Shown: positions 1-9,482, counted from the first letter of the stretch. The stretch is DNA of 33,676 nucleotides from Acidimicrobiia bacterium (GCA_030432715.1 JAUIML010000011.1:1-33676), one strand, 5' to 3'. Numbers and translations are program-made. The notes: generated by a model from the sequence alone, not told the origin.

Positions 1-609
1 CGCCTCCTGGCCGCGGCCGTCGACGTGTTCACCGAGAAGGGGTTCGACAAGGCAGGGGTCGCGGCGATCGCCCGTGCCGCCGGTGTGACCACGGGCGCGA
101 TCTACGCCCGGTGGAGCGGCAAGCACGAGATGATGCTCGACGCGCTCGACCTCGTGATGATGGATCAGCTCGAGGAGCTGCTGTCCTCTGACGGCGCCGG
201 CGTGGCCGACACGCTGGGCGCCCTGGGCGCGGAGCTCGTGGTGCGGTCGCCGTCGGCCGACGCCCTCATCGCCGAGGCGCTCGTGATCGCCCGGCGCGAC
301 GCCGACTTCCACGCCATGCTGACACGGCGCATGGGGGAGCAGGAGGCCCGGCTCGCCCAACTCATCGACGACGGCAAGCACGCCGGCATCGTCGACCCCG
401 CGCTCAGCACCGAGGCGATCGTGGCGCTGTGCCACTCGATCAGCCTCGGTTTCGCGATGTTCGGGTCCATCGACCGGCAGCTTCCGGCCGCCGATGGATG
501 GAACGCCGTGATCCAGCGCTTGGTCGACGCCGCCCGTCCCCCCGAATCCACCCACTCACCCACCAACGCCGGGTCGAACGACTCGGCCGTCCCGAACGAG
601 GAGTCCTGA
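1..609 (+). CDS. TetR/AcrR family transcriptional regulator, 5'-truncated by the window edge
   Basis: Frame is open from base 1 (RLLAAAVDVFTEKGFDKAGVAAIARAAGVTTGAIYARWSGKHEMMLDAL), a typical TetR N-terminal HTH. Confidence 0.9.
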   Translation, partial: RLLAAAVDVFTEKGFDKAGVAAIARAAGVTTGAIYARWSGKHEMMLDALDLVMMDQLEELLSSDGAGVADTLGALGAELVVRSPSADALIAEALVIARRDADFHAMLTRRMGEQEARLAQLIDDGKHAGIVDPALSTEAIVALCHSISLGFAMFGSIDRQLPAADGWNAVIQRLVDAARPPESTHSPTNAGSNDSAVPNEES

Positions 610-610
610 A

Positions 611-1741
611 ATGGCCGTCACCGACGCCGACCCTTCCAACGCCAACGACGTCGATCGCATCATGGACATCGCGCGAGCGAACACCGATGTCGACGAGCTG
701 ATCCACGCGGTGGAGGACAACGCGGATGCGATCTTCACCTGGGGGTACGACAAGGGTGAGCGGGCCAAGCTCGACAAGCTCTACGAGAAGGCGAAGACGT
801 CGCAGTGGAACGGTTCCACCGACCTCGACTGGTCGATCGAGGTCGACCCCTACACGGCGCTCGACCTCAACCTCGAACGTGGCCTCATGGGCGACTTCGA
901 CGCCGATCCGAACAGCCCGGTCGCCAAGTGGGGCGACAAGGAGTGGGAGGAGTTCGGCCTTCAGTCGATCAAGTGGCGTCTGAGCCAGTTCATGCACGGT
1001 GAGCAGGGTGCGTTGCTGTGCACGGCGAAGATCGTGGAGACGGTGCCGTGGATCGACGCGAAGTACTACGCGGCGACCCAGGTGGTCGACGAGGCCCGCC
1101 ACGTCGAGGTGTTCGCCCGCTATCTCGACGAGAAGCTCGACGGCGGCTATCCGGTCAACCCCCACCTCGGCCTGTTGCTCGACGACATCATCAACGACAG
1201 CCGGTGGGACATGACCTACCTGGGCATGCAGATCATGGTCGAGGGCCTCGCCCTCGCCGCCTTCGGGTTCATGCACGACGTCACCACCGAGCCGCTGCTC
1301 AAGAAGCTCCTGCGCTATGTCATGAGCGACGAGGCCCGCCACGTCGCCTTCGGTGTGCTGTCGCTGCAGGAGGTCTACGCCGAGATGGACGCGGCCGACA
1401 TCCGCGAGCGTCAGGAGTTCGCGTTCGAGGCCGCCCTTCGTATGCGTGACCGGTTCCTCCAGCAGGAGGTGTGGGAGCACATGGGAGTCGACACGGCCAA
1501 GATGGTCGAGCTGCTCCTCAATGCCCCCGAGGAGTCGAAGGTCTTCCAGCGCATGCTCTTTTCGAAGGTGGTGCCCAACTGTCGCAAGCTCGGGCTGCTC
1601 GACGCCGGGGACGGTTGGCTGCGCGACCGCTTCACCGAGATCGGTGTGATCGAGTTCGAGCACTTCGAGGACACCGGGGCGGAGTTCCTCGACTACGACA
1701 TCGAGGACGGCAACATCGAATCGGCGACCGCGGTCGGGTAA
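611..1741 (+). CDS. Ferritin-like / R2-like diiron protein
   Basis: 376 aa with two DEARH motifs (VVDEARHVEVF, MSDEARHVAFG) fitting a four-helix diiron fold; GAGGAG SD 7 nt before ATG; follows the TetR gene by 1 nt. Confidence 0.75.
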   Translation: MAVTDADPSNANDVDRIMDIARANTDVDELIHAVEDNADAIFTWGYDKGERAKLDKLYEKAKTSQWNGSTDLDWSIEVDPYTALDLNLERGLMGDFDADPNSPVAKWGDKEWEEFGLQSIKWRLSQFMHGEQGALLCTAKIVETVPWIDAKYYAATQVVDEARHVEVFARYLDEKLDGGYPVNPHLGLLLDDIINDSRWDMTYLGMQIMVEGLALAAFGFMHDVTTEPLLKKLLRYVMSDEARHVAFGVLSLQEVYAEMDAADIRERQEFAFEAALRMRDRFLQQEVWEHMGVDTAKMVELLLNAPEESKVFQRMLFSKVVPNCRKLGLLDAGDGWLRDRFTEIGVIEFEHFEDTGAEFLDYDIEDGNIESATAVG

Positions 1742-1744
1742 CGT
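1739..1744 (+). promoter_or_regulatory. Candidate leaderless -10 (TAACGT) for the dienoyl-CoA isomerase gene
   Basis: 8 nt before ATG 1753; begins with the TAA stop of the upstream CDS. Confidence 0.55.
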
Positions 1745-1752
1745 CCCGGCCC

Positions 1753-2607
1753 ATGGGGTACACCTGTTTCGAGCTCGAGGAGGCCGACGGCGTCGCCCAC
1801 GTCCGCCTGTCGCGTCCCGATGCGTACAACTCGATGATTCCGGCGTTCTGGTCGGAGTTGCCCGAGATCATCGGTGAACTGTCCGACTCCGGCCGCGTGC
1901 GCGCCGTGGTGCTCTCCTCGACGGGCAAGCACTTCAGCGCGGGGATGGACCTGGCCGTCTTCACCGGGGGTGCCGCCGACGAGGCGGTCAACCCCGGCGA
2001 GGGCATCAGGGAGACGGGCCGTCAGCGCGCCGCGTTGCGCTACAACGTGCTGCACCTCCAACAGTCGTTCTCGATCCTCGAGCAGGCCCGCATGCCGGTG
2101 CTCGCGGCGATCCAGGGTGGATGTATCGGCGGGGCGGTCGACATGGTGACGGCCGCCGACTGCCGTTACGCGACGCAGGACGCGTTCTTCTGCATCCAGG
2201 AGATCAACATCGGCATGACGGCCGACGTCGGCACGCTCCAACGCCTCCCGAAGCTGATCCCCGAGGGAGTCGTCCGCGAGCTCGCCTACACCGGCCGGCG
2301 CATGCCCGCCGAGCAGGCGCTCGGGTACGGGTTGGTCAACCAGGTGTTCGATGACCACGATTCGATGCTCGACGGGGTGCACGGGATCGCCGCCGAGATC
2401 GCCTCGAAGTCGCCACTGGCCATCCACGGGACGAAGGAGACGATCCTCTACACCCGGGACCATTCGGTCGAGGACTCGCTGAAGTACATCGCGGCGTGGC
2501 AGACGGGGATGTTCCAGCCCGGCGACATGGCCGAGACCTTTGCGGCCAAGGCCGAGGGCCGCGACCCTGCGTTCGACGATCTCGGCGCCATCCGCCGCGG
2601 TCTCTGA
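1753..2607 (+). CDS. Enoyl-CoA hydratase/isomerase family, probable delta3,5-delta2,4-dienoyl-CoA isomerase
   Basis: Crotonase fold (GKHFSAGMDL, GGCIGGAVDMVTAADCRY); the QEINIGMTADVGTLQRLPK segment resembles the ECH1 active-site region, with its acidic residues retained. Confidence 0.88.
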   Translation: MGYTCFELEEADGVAHVRLSRPDAYNSMIPAFWSELPEIIGELSDSGRVRAVVLSSTGKHFSAGMDLAVFTGGAADEAVNPGEGIRETGRQRAALRYNVLHLQQSFSILEQARMPVLAAIQGGCIGGAVDMVTAADCRYATQDAFFCIQEINIGMTADVGTLQRLPKLIPEGVVRELAYTGRRMPAEQALGYGLVNQVFDDHDSMLDGVHGIAAEIASKSPLAIHGTKETILYTRDHSVEDSLKYIAAWQTGMFQPGDMAETFAAKAEGRDPAFDDLGAIRRGL

Positions 2608-2610
2608 GCC

Positions 2611-3207
2611 TCAGCTCTCGAGGGGCGGACCGAAGCCGAGGTCGAGGTCACCGAGTTTGACGAGGGTCGAGGCGATCCAGCCTCCGAGCGTGCCGAAGTG
2701 CTGGTCGAGCGACGACCCGTCGACGAGCGCCGTCTCGTCGAGTTCGTAGACGCCCTCGTAGCTCACCTCGATCGCGTACTCGGCCTCGTCGGGGTCGGCG
2801 CCGTAGATCGATTCGACGGTGGGTCCACTGCGGGTCAGCTTCTCACCGCCCACGTCGGGGCTGTTGATCGGCAACACCGAGAGCACGGTGCGCGGCTCGG
2901 GTGAACGGGTGAGGCGTTGGACCCGAAGGGTGATGTCGATGTCGATCCGCGGTGGTTCGGTGAGCTCCTCGTCGACGTACCAGCTGCGGTACGCGGTCTG
3001 TGACCAGGTCGGCCAGCCACAGCTGACGTCGGCCTGCACACGGGGCGGGAGGCCTTCGCCCGGGAGCCCGTAGCTGGTCTGCCACGAGACGTCGCCGAGG
3101 AGGACGTCGACCTGGAAACGTTCCTCGAACGCCTGGCGTTCGAGACGTGAGTCCTCGAACGCGTCGCGAAGCGCGCCGATGGCGTCGGTGAAGACATGGT
3201 CGAGCAT
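2611..3207 (-). CDS. Hypothetical protein, 198 aa
   Basis: ORF with GC-rich coding character; TAGCCT hexamer 9 nt upstream of ATG; no family recognised. Confidence 0.7.
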   Translation of the reverse strand: MLDHVFTDAIGALRDAFEDSRLERQAFEERFQVDVLLGDVSWQTSYGLPGEGLPPRVQADVSCGWPTWSQTAYRSWYVDEELTEPPRIDIDITLRVQRLTRSPEPRTVLSVLPINSPDVGGEKLTRSGPTVESIYGADPDEAEYAIEVSYEGVYELDETALVDGSSLDQHFGTLGGWIASTLVKLGDLDLGFGPPLES

Positions 3208-3216
3208 GAAGCCCCG

Positions 3217-3222
3217 AGGCTA
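3217..3222 (-). promoter_or_regulatory. Candidate leaderless -10 (TAGCCT) for 2611..3207
   Basis: 9 nt before ATG 3207; begins with the TAG stop of the upstream CDS. Confidence 0.5.
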
Positions 3223-4146
3223 GTACCCGGCAGCGACGTCGACGGGCCCGAGGAGGGTCTCTCCGGCCAGCCACCGCCGCACGTTCTCCTCGACCCGGGC
3301 CACCAGTCGGGGCAGACCCATCTCCGGGGTGTTTCCCACGTGGGGGGTGATGAGGACGTTGTCGTGGCGCCAGAACGGGTGGTCGTCGGGGAGCGGTTCG
3401 GGGTCGGTGACGTCGAGCACCGCGCCGGCCACGGTGCCGGCGGCCAACGCGGCGAGGAGGTCGTCGTCGACGACGTGCTTCCCGCGCCCCACATTGATCA
3501 ACCACGCATCGTCGGGCATCGCGGCGAGGAGTTCGGCATCGACGATGCCGGTCGTCTCGGGGGTCAGTGCGAGACAGACGATGACGGCATCGGCACCGCG
3601 AACGGCGTCGAATCGTTCGGCGGTCGTGACGGTGCGGTGCGCTCCGGGCACCGGAGTGGCCCGGCGCCGCACACACGTGACCTCGCAGCCCCACGGCTCG
3701 ATCAACTCGAGGAAGCTCTCGGCGAGCCCGCCCCCGCCCAGCACGGTCAACCGCGCGCCGAGCAGGTTGCGGCCTCGCTGTCGGGGCCACGAGGTGGCTC
3801 TGGCGAATGTCGGCATGTCGCGAAACGCGGTCAGGAGCGCCGCCATGATCCACTCGGCACAGTCGGGCGCGTAGACACCCTTGCCGCAGGTCCACAGGCG
3901 CGACGGGTCGAGCTTGTCCGCCATGGTCTCGATGCCCGCGTAGGGCAGTTGGATCCATCGGGCCCCGGGCGCGGCGGCGAGGATCGGCTCGAGTCGGTCG
4001 ACGGCGGCGGGGTCGGCCCACACGATCGCGTCGGCGTCGGCGGGGCCGACGACGGTTGCGCCCGCCCGCTCGACGGCCTCGACGAGGGCGGCGTGCATGA
4101 CCGGTCGGCTGGGGGGTTCGACCGCGATTCGGCTCCCGCCGGCCAT
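3220..4146 (-). CDS. D-isomer-specific 2-hydroxyacid dehydrogenase family protein
   Basis: Rossmann segment LTVLGGGGLAESFLELIEPWGCEV; INVGRGKHVVDDDLLAAL; DVTDPEPLPDDHPFWRHDNVLITPHVGNTPEM. Start reassigned to ATG (MAGGSRIAVEPP), overlapping the upp stop (TGATG). Confidence 0.9.
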   Translation of the reverse strand: MAGGSRIAVEPPSRPVMHAALVEAVERAGATVVGPADADAIVWADPAAVDRLEPILAAAPGARWIQLPYAGIETMADKLDPSRLWTCGKGVYAPDCAEWIMAALLTAFRDMPTFARATSWPRQRGRNLLGARLTVLGGGGLAESFLELIEPWGCEVTCVRRRATPVPGAHRTVTTAERFDAVRGADAVIVCLALTPETTGIVDAELLAAMPDDAWLINVGRGKHVVDDDLLAALAAGTVAGAVLDVTDPEPLPDDHPFWRHDNVLITPHVGNTPEMGLPRLVARVEENVRRWLAGETLLGPVDVAAGY

Positions 4147-4778
4147 CAGTCGATGCCGAACTGCCGGTCGCCGGCGTCGCCCAGGCCGGGGACGATGTAG
4201 CCGACGGCGTCGAGGTGGCTGTCGACGGCGGCCGTGACGTGGGTGTCGACGAGACCCGAGGCGTCCAACGCCTCGATGCCCTCCGGCGCCGAGAGCACGC
4301 AGATCATCGTGATCGCGCCGGCGTTGGCCGCCCGCAGGCTTCCGCACGCGTGGATGGCGGAGCCCGCGGTGGCGAGCATCGGGTCGAGCACCATGACCGG
4401 CTGCCCGTCGAGATCGGTCGGAACGGTGTCGAGGTAGACGTCGGGTTGCAGGGTGTCCTCGTTGCGCTTCAGGCCGATGAACCCCGTCCGTGCCTCGGGA
4501 AGCACCGCCAGGGCGGCGTCGAGCATGCCCAGCCCGGCGCGCAGGACCGGCACGAGGAGCGGCAGTTCGCGCTCCGGGCCCAACGCGGTGCCGGTCGTCG
4601 GTCCCATCGGTGTGTGGATCTCCACGTCTCTGGTGGCGAGCCCGCGGGATGCCTCGTAGACGAGGTGTCGGCTCAGGTCACGAAGGGCGGCGCGGAAGGC
4701 CGGACGGGTGGTGGTCTCATCGCGGAGCCGGGTCAACGCGACGGCCGCCAACGGGTGATCGACGATCTGGATCTGCAC
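4146..4778 (-). CDS. upp: Uracil phosphoribosyltransferase
   Basis: LVPVLRAGLGMLDAAL, GFIGLKRNEDT, VMVLDPMLATAGSA, GYIVPGLGDAGDRQFGI; GTG start with AGGAGG SD. Confidence 0.95.
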   Translation of the reverse strand: MQIQIVDHPLAAVALTRLRDETTTRPAFRAALRDLSRHLVYEASRGLATRDVEIHTPMGPTTGTALGPERELPLLVPVLRAGLGMLDAALAVLPEARTGFIGLKRNEDTLQPDVYLDTVPTDLDGQPVMVLDPMLATAGSAIHACGSLRAANAGAITMICVLSAPEGIEALDASGLVDTHVTAAVDSHLDAVGYIVPGLGDAGDRQFGID

Positions 4779-4787
4779 TTCGACCTC

Positions 4788-7718
4788 CTAGGGCAACACC
4801 TTTGCGACCTCGACGGATGCCGGGTCGCCGAACAGCACGGCCGCCAGCGCCCGGACGTCGTCTCGGGACGTCTCGAAGAGGATCTGGAAGCGGTCGTCGA
4901 CTTGGAGCGAATCGACGTCGGGGAAGCGGGTCGAGGCGAGGTTCGCCTCGAGGAAGAGGCCGTTGTTCACGAAGCCGTAGTCGTTCTCGGTGACCGTGAC
5001 GGCCCGATCGAACTCGTCGGCGGTCGGTCCCGTCGTGGCGAGTTCGGTGAGAATGGACGTGAGCGAGCTGCGGATCTCGTCGAGGCGGGCCGGATCGCCA
5101 TCGACCCCGATGAAGCTGACGAGCGCGCCGGGGCCCTCGCGATCGGCCAGCATCGTCGCCGAGCCACCGTAGGACGCGCCGAGCTCCTCCCTGATCACCT
5201 CGACGATGCGATTGGTGACGATGGTCGAGAGCAGCGCGGCGGCCACCTCGTCGTCGGCGGTGGGCTGACCGATCACCCAGTCGACCCGCTGGATACCACC
5301 GTCGGCCGTTCCGGCGGTGAGCTCGACCTCACCGCTCACCGCGGTGGTCGGCGGGTCGGTGCCGAGATCGACCCAGCTGTCGGCGTCGCCGGTGGGGAGC
5401 GTCCCGAGGTAGCGGGCCGAGAGGTCGAACGCGTCGGCGGCAGGAAGGTCGCCGACGACGGCGACATGGAGATCGTCGACCTTGCCGAACCGGCTCTCGA
5501 ACACGTCGAGCAGTTCGTCGCCGTCGATGGCGGCGATCTCCTCGGCGCGGTGGATCGACTCGTACCGTGCGTCGTTGCCGGTGAAGAGGGCCGACAGCAG
5601 CTCGTTGGCCCGGATGTCGGGGTTCGTCTCGGCGATCTCGAGGGTGTCCTCGGCGGCCCGCGTGGCCGACCGCAGCGCCACTTCGTCGACGCGTGGCTCG
5701 GTCATCGTCAGGTGGATCAGGGCGAAGAGGTCTTCGGCGTCGCTCTGGGCAGCCGAGCCGCTGATCGACTCGCTGTACTCCTCGATCGAGGCGTCGATCC
5801 CGACGGCCCGGCTCTCCAGATAGCGCTCGAGCGTCGTGGGGGAGTGCGGGCCCACCCCGCTCTGCAGGACTGCGTCGACCGCGATGCCGGCCAGTGACGC
5901 ATCCGGGGATTCGAGGGTGCTCCAGCCGCCGGTGGACTCGAGCACGACGAAGAAGTTGCCGTCGCTGATCTCGGTCTGCTGATACGACACGACGACGCCG
6001 TTCTCGAAGGTCCACTCCTCCACCTCGCCGTTGAAGGTGGAGCGGCGACCCTCGTCGGTGGTCGAGGCTGCGTCGGGCGCCGGCATCAGTTCGTCGATGG
6101 CCACCGCGGCGTCGCCGGCCACCGCCGGGCGGGCCTCGTCGAGCACCGCCCGCAGTTCCTCGGGGGTCGGGAGGTCTGCCTCGTCGTCGCCGATCGCCAC
6201 GACGACCGGGCCGCTCGTCTCGAGGACCCAGCGCCAGAAGTTGGTGAGCTCCTCGGCGGTCAATGCCTCGATGACCTCTCGATGGCGGGCGATCCGTCGC
6301 TCGTCGGAGTCGACGGGCCCGCCGGCCAGGAAGTGGTCGGTCAGCGCGGAGGCGTACTGGGCGTCCTGCTTCGAGGCCAGCGTCTCGAGCTCGTCATCGA
6401 GTCCGGCCACGAGGAGCTCCTTCACCCGGGCGACGTCGTCGTCGGTGAAGCCCTCGAGGGCGGCGAGAAGGAGCTGGGCCATGAAGTCGTTCAGGGCCGT
6501 GTCGAGTTCGGGTCCGCGCACGTTGGTGCCGTAGTAGCGCAGGCCCCGATTGACCCCGAACGCTCCGAAGTACGGCTGCTGGTCGAGATCGAGGTCGCCC
6601 CGCTGGAACGCTTCGCCGAGGCGGGTCTCGATCATGATGCCCACCGCGGTCTCGATGATGCTCATGCGCTCACCGCCGACGGTCCCGGTGTCCCACGCCG
6701 GCAGCGGGATGTCGATCGAGATGTTGTCGGTGCCATTGTCGGAGTGGACGACGATGTCGGTGACCGGTTCGGCCTCGAGCTCGATCTCGACATCCTCGCG
6801 TTCGAGCGGGCTGTCGGGGTTGGTCAGCGGTTCGAAACGGGCGCGCACCTCGGATTCGAGTTCGTCGAGGGAGAGATCCCCGACGACGACGACCGCCATG
6901 TTGTCGGGCCGATACCAGCGCTCGTAGAAGGCCCGCAGTGTCTCGGCGGTGGTCGCCTCGACCAGGTCGGCATCACCGATGACGATGTGGTTCTCGTAGG
7001 GAGTGCCCTGGGTGTAGATCTCCTCGAACCGGGTGAGAACGTAGCCGTCGACGGTCTCGCGGCTCTGGCGCAGCTCGTCGCGCACGACCCCGATCTCGGC
7101 CGCGACCTGGGCCGGGTCGATCGTTGCCCGTGCCGCCCACTCGGCGAGGACGTCGAAGGCGATGTCGGGAGCGACCGGGTCGAACGTGGTCGCGCCGAGG
7201 CGGTAGACGGTTTCGTCGTAGCTCGTGTAGGCGTTGATGTCGGCGCCGAAGCGGATTCCGAGACGCTGGAGTTGGGTGGTCAGCTCGTTGCCGGGGAACC
7301 CCTCGGTGCCGTTGAACAGCATGTGTTCGAGGAAGTGGGCGCTGCCGTCGTCGGGCTGCTCCTGTTGCATCGAACCGGCATTGATCGCCAGTCGGAGGTC
7401 GAGGCTCGCACCGGGGCTGTCGTTGCTGCGAAGGAGATAGGTCAGGCCGTTGTCGAGGGTGCCGATGCGGTACTCGTCGTCGACCGGGAGCGGCGTGTCG
7501 TCGACCTCCAGGGGTGTCGCGGCGGGGATGGCGAACGGGTCCGGGTCGTCGGGTTGTTCGGGCTCGTCCGGCCCGTCGAGACCCGCCTCGTCGCCGGTGT
7601 CGAGATCGTCGATCAGGTCGTCGACGAGGTCGTCGGCGGCCGGATCGTCGGAACAGGCCGTCGCGAGGAGTGCTGCCGCCAGGAGGAGGGCGAGCAGGCG
7701 TGGGAGGGGGATCCGCAT
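4788..7718 (-). CDS. M16 (pitrilysin/insulinase) family zinc metallopeptidase, predicted lipoprotein
   Basis: Start reassigned to MRIPLPRLLALLLAAALLATACSDD (lipobox LATAC); inverted zinc motif HFLEHMLFNGTEGFPG; downstream Glu in VRDELRQ; long two-repeat architecture. Confidence 0.92.
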   Translation of the reverse strand: MRIPLPRLLALLLAAALLATACSDDPAADDLVDDLIDDLDTGDEAGLDGPDEPEQPDDPDPFAIPAATPLEVDDTPLPVDDEYRIGTLDNGLTYLLRSNDSPGASLDLRLAINAGSMQQEQPDDGSAHFLEHMLFNGTEGFPGNELTTQLQRLGIRFGADINAYTSYDETVYRLGATTFDPVAPDIAFDVLAEWAARATIDPAQVAAEIGVVRDELRQSRETVDGYVLTRFEEIYTQGTPYENHIVIGDADLVEATTAETLRAFYERWYRPDNMAVVVVGDLSLDELESEVRARFEPLTNPDSPLEREDVEIELEAEPVTDIVVHSDNGTDNISIDIPLPAWDTGTVGGERMSIIETAVGIMIETRLGEAFQRGDLDLDQQPYFGAFGVNRGLRYYGTNVRGPELDTALNDFMAQLLLAALEGFTDDDVARVKELLVAGLDDELETLASKQDAQYASALTDHFLAGGPVDSDERRIARHREVIEALTAEELTNFWRWVLETSGPVVVAIGDDEADLPTPEELRAVLDEARPAVAGDAAVAIDELMPAPDAASTTDEGRRSTFNGEVEEWTFENGVVVSYQQTEISDGNFFVVLESTGGWSTLESPDASLAGIAVDAVLQSGVGPHSPTTLERYLESRAVGIDASIEEYSESISGSAAQSDAEDLFALIHLTMTEPRVDEVALRSATRAAEDTLEIAETNPDIRANELLSALFTGNDARYESIHRAEEIAAIDGDELLDVFESRFGKVDDLHVAVVGDLPAADAFDLSARYLGTLPTGDADSWVDLGTDPPTTAVSGEVELTAGTADGGIQRVDWVIGQPTADDEVAAALLSTIVTNRIVEVIREELGASYGGSATMLADREGPGALVSFIGVDGDPARLDEIRSSLTSILTELATTGPTADEFDRAVTVTENDYGFVNNGLFLEANLASTRFPDVDSLQVDDRFQILFETSRDDVRALAAVLFGDPASVEVAKVLP

Positions 7719-7726
7719 GGTGGGGG

Positions 7727-7732
7727 ACCCTA
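7727..7732 (-). promoter_or_regulatory. Candidate leaderless -10 (TAGGGT) for the M16 peptidase gene
   Basis: 8 nt before ATG 7718. Confidence 0.55.
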
Positions 7733-7761
7733 GTCCGTGCTGTCGGTGCCCCCGGGTGGCC

Positions 7762-8883
7762 TCAGACCGAGGGTTCGAGAGCCCAGGCCTCGAGGGGCGC
7801 ATAGCGGGGCTTGATGACCTGCTCGATGATCTGGAGCCGCTCCCGGAACGGGAGGAAGCTCGACTTCATCCCGTTGACCGTGAGCCAGCGCAGGCGGTCC
7901 CAGCCGTAGTCGAACGCGTCGACCAGGGCTTCCATCTCCGACGACATCGTGACGCCCGACATCAGACGGTTGTCGGTGTTGACGGTCACTCGGAACCGCA
8001 GATCGATCAGGTCGGCGATGGGGTGGTCGGCGATGTCGTCGACCACGCCGGTGTTGACATTGCTCGTGGGGCAGATCTCCAGCGGGATGCGGAGGTCCCG
8101 CACATAGTGGGCGAGTCGACCGAGTTCCCGCTCGCCGTCGTCGGCGAGGGTGATGTCTTCGATGATGCGGATGCCATGGCCCAGCCGTTCGGCCCCGCAG
8201 TACTGCAGCGCCTTCCAGATCGACCGGGGTCCGTAGGCCTCGCCGGCGTGGATCGTGATGTGGAAGTTCTCGCGATGGCAGTACTGGAAGGCGAGGAGGT
8301 GATCGTCGGGTGGGAATCCGTCCTCCGGACCGGCGATGTCGAACGCGACCACGCCCTCGTCGCGCCAGCGCACGGCGGCTTGCGCGACCTCGAGCGAGTT
8401 GTTCTGGTGCCGCATCGCGGAGCAGATCGCGCGAATGGTGAGCGCGGTCTCGGCGGAGCCTGCGGCGAAGCCGTCGAGGACGGCTTCGATCGCGTCGTCG
8501 AGCGAGAGGCCGAGGTCGGTGTGGAGCTCGGGTGCGAAGCGGACCTCGGCATAGACGACGCCATCGGCGGCGAGGTCCTCGGCACACTCGCGGGCCACCC
8601 GCTGGAGGCCGTCGCGGGTCTGCATCACGGCGACGGTGTGGGCGAACGTCTCGAGGTAGAGCGTCAGGTCCTTGCGGTTGGCTCCGCGTCGCATCCACGC
8701 CGTCAGCTCGTCGGGGTCTGTCGCCGGGAGATCCGTGTAGCCGATCTGGTCGGCGATCTCGATGATCGTCTCGGGTCGCAGGCCGCCATCGAGGTGATCG
8801 TGGAGCAGTACCTTCGGGGCCTGACGGATGCGCTCGAGGGTCGGGGGGCCGACATCGGGGATGGCACGCACGGGGCTGGGCAT
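7762..8883 (-). CDS. add: Adenosine deaminase
   Basis: LLHDHLDGGLRPETI, HAGEAYGPRSIWKAL, RLGHGIRI, LEICPTSNVNTG, VTVNTDNRLMSG. Confidence 0.93.
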   Translation of the reverse strand: MPSPVRAIPDVGPPTLERIRQAPKVLLHDHLDGGLRPETIIEIADQIGYTDLPATDPDELTAWMRRGANRKDLTLYLETFAHTVAVMQTRDGLQRVARECAEDLAADGVVYAEVRFAPELHTDLGLSLDDAIEAVLDGFAAGSAETALTIRAICSAMRHQNNSLEVAQAAVRWRDEGVVAFDIAGPEDGFPPDDHLLAFQYCHRENFHITIHAGEAYGPRSIWKALQYCGAERLGHGIRIIEDITLADDGERELGRLAHYVRDLRIPLEICPTSNVNTGVVDDIADHPIADLIDLRFRVTVNTDNRLMSGVTMSSEMEALVDAFDYGWDRLRWLTVNGMKSSFLPFRERLQIIEQVIKPRYAPLEAWALEPSV

Positions 8884-8888
8884 ACTCC

Positions 8889-8894
8889 AGGCTA
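8889..8894 (-). promoter_or_regulatory. Candidate leaderless -10 (TAGCCT) for add
   Basis: 5 nt before ATG 8883; begins with the TAG stop of the GNAT gene. Confidence 0.45.
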
Positions 8895-9482
8895 CGCCGG
8901 GTCGCGAACCATGGGGCGCAGGGCGACCCCCGGTGCGAACTCGACCACCCCCACCTCGACGAAGCCGTGGCGGCGGTAGAGACGGGCGCTGCGCAGGGTC
9001 GATGCTTCGAGATAGGCGGGGTGGCCTTCGGCGTCGCAGATCGACGTCACCCGCTCGAGCAGAACGCTCCCGAGCCCTTGACCACGGGCCCGATCGCGGG
9101 CGCCGATCAGGTGGAGATAGAAGTGGGGTTCGGTGGGCCGGTACTCCTCCATCTCGATGAAGAGCGGAATGGCCGACTCGACCATGTCGGGGGCGACATG
9201 GGTGCCGAATGCGGCGGCCAGGGCATCGTCGTTCGAACGGATGCCGGGAGGCGTCCAGAGCGCGGCGGCCCGGTCGTCGATCAGATGGGTGTGGCCGTGC
9301 TGCAGGTACGAGCCGACCTCGGCCGCCATGACATCCTGGAGGGCGGGCTCGCGGGCGTACCCGGCGCGCTCGGGATCGGGAAGGAAGTGCACCCAGAACG
9401 GATCGGTGCGGAACGCCTCGACCAGGGTGGCGACGAGCGTGTCGCCGTCGGCCGGGGTCGCGTGGCGAGAAGGAGCGCTCAT
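8892..9482 (-). CDS. GNAT family N-acetyltransferase
   Basis: FYLHLIGARDRARGQGLGSVLLERVTSICDAEGHPAYLEASTLRSARLYRRHGFVEVG. Confidence 0.9.
   Translation of the reverse strand: MSAPSRHATPADGDTLVATLVEAFRTDPFWVHFLPDPERAGYAREPALQDVMAAEVGSYLQHGHTHLIDDRAAALWTPPGIRSNDDALAAAFGTHVAPDMVESAIPLFIEMEEYRPTEPHFYLHLIGARDRARGQGLGSVLLERVTSICDAEGHPAYLEASTLRSARLYRRHGFVEVGVVEFAPGVALRPMVRDPA

Noticed and set aside
440-1663. 407-aa minus-strand ORF
   Set aside because: Antisense shadow of the TetR and ferritin-like genes.
4215-7733. Long plus-strand ORFs (560 aa at 4215..5897 and 483 aa at 6282..7733)
   Set aside because: Antisense to upp and the M16 peptidase; Gly/Arg/Val-rich shadow translations without recognisable domains.
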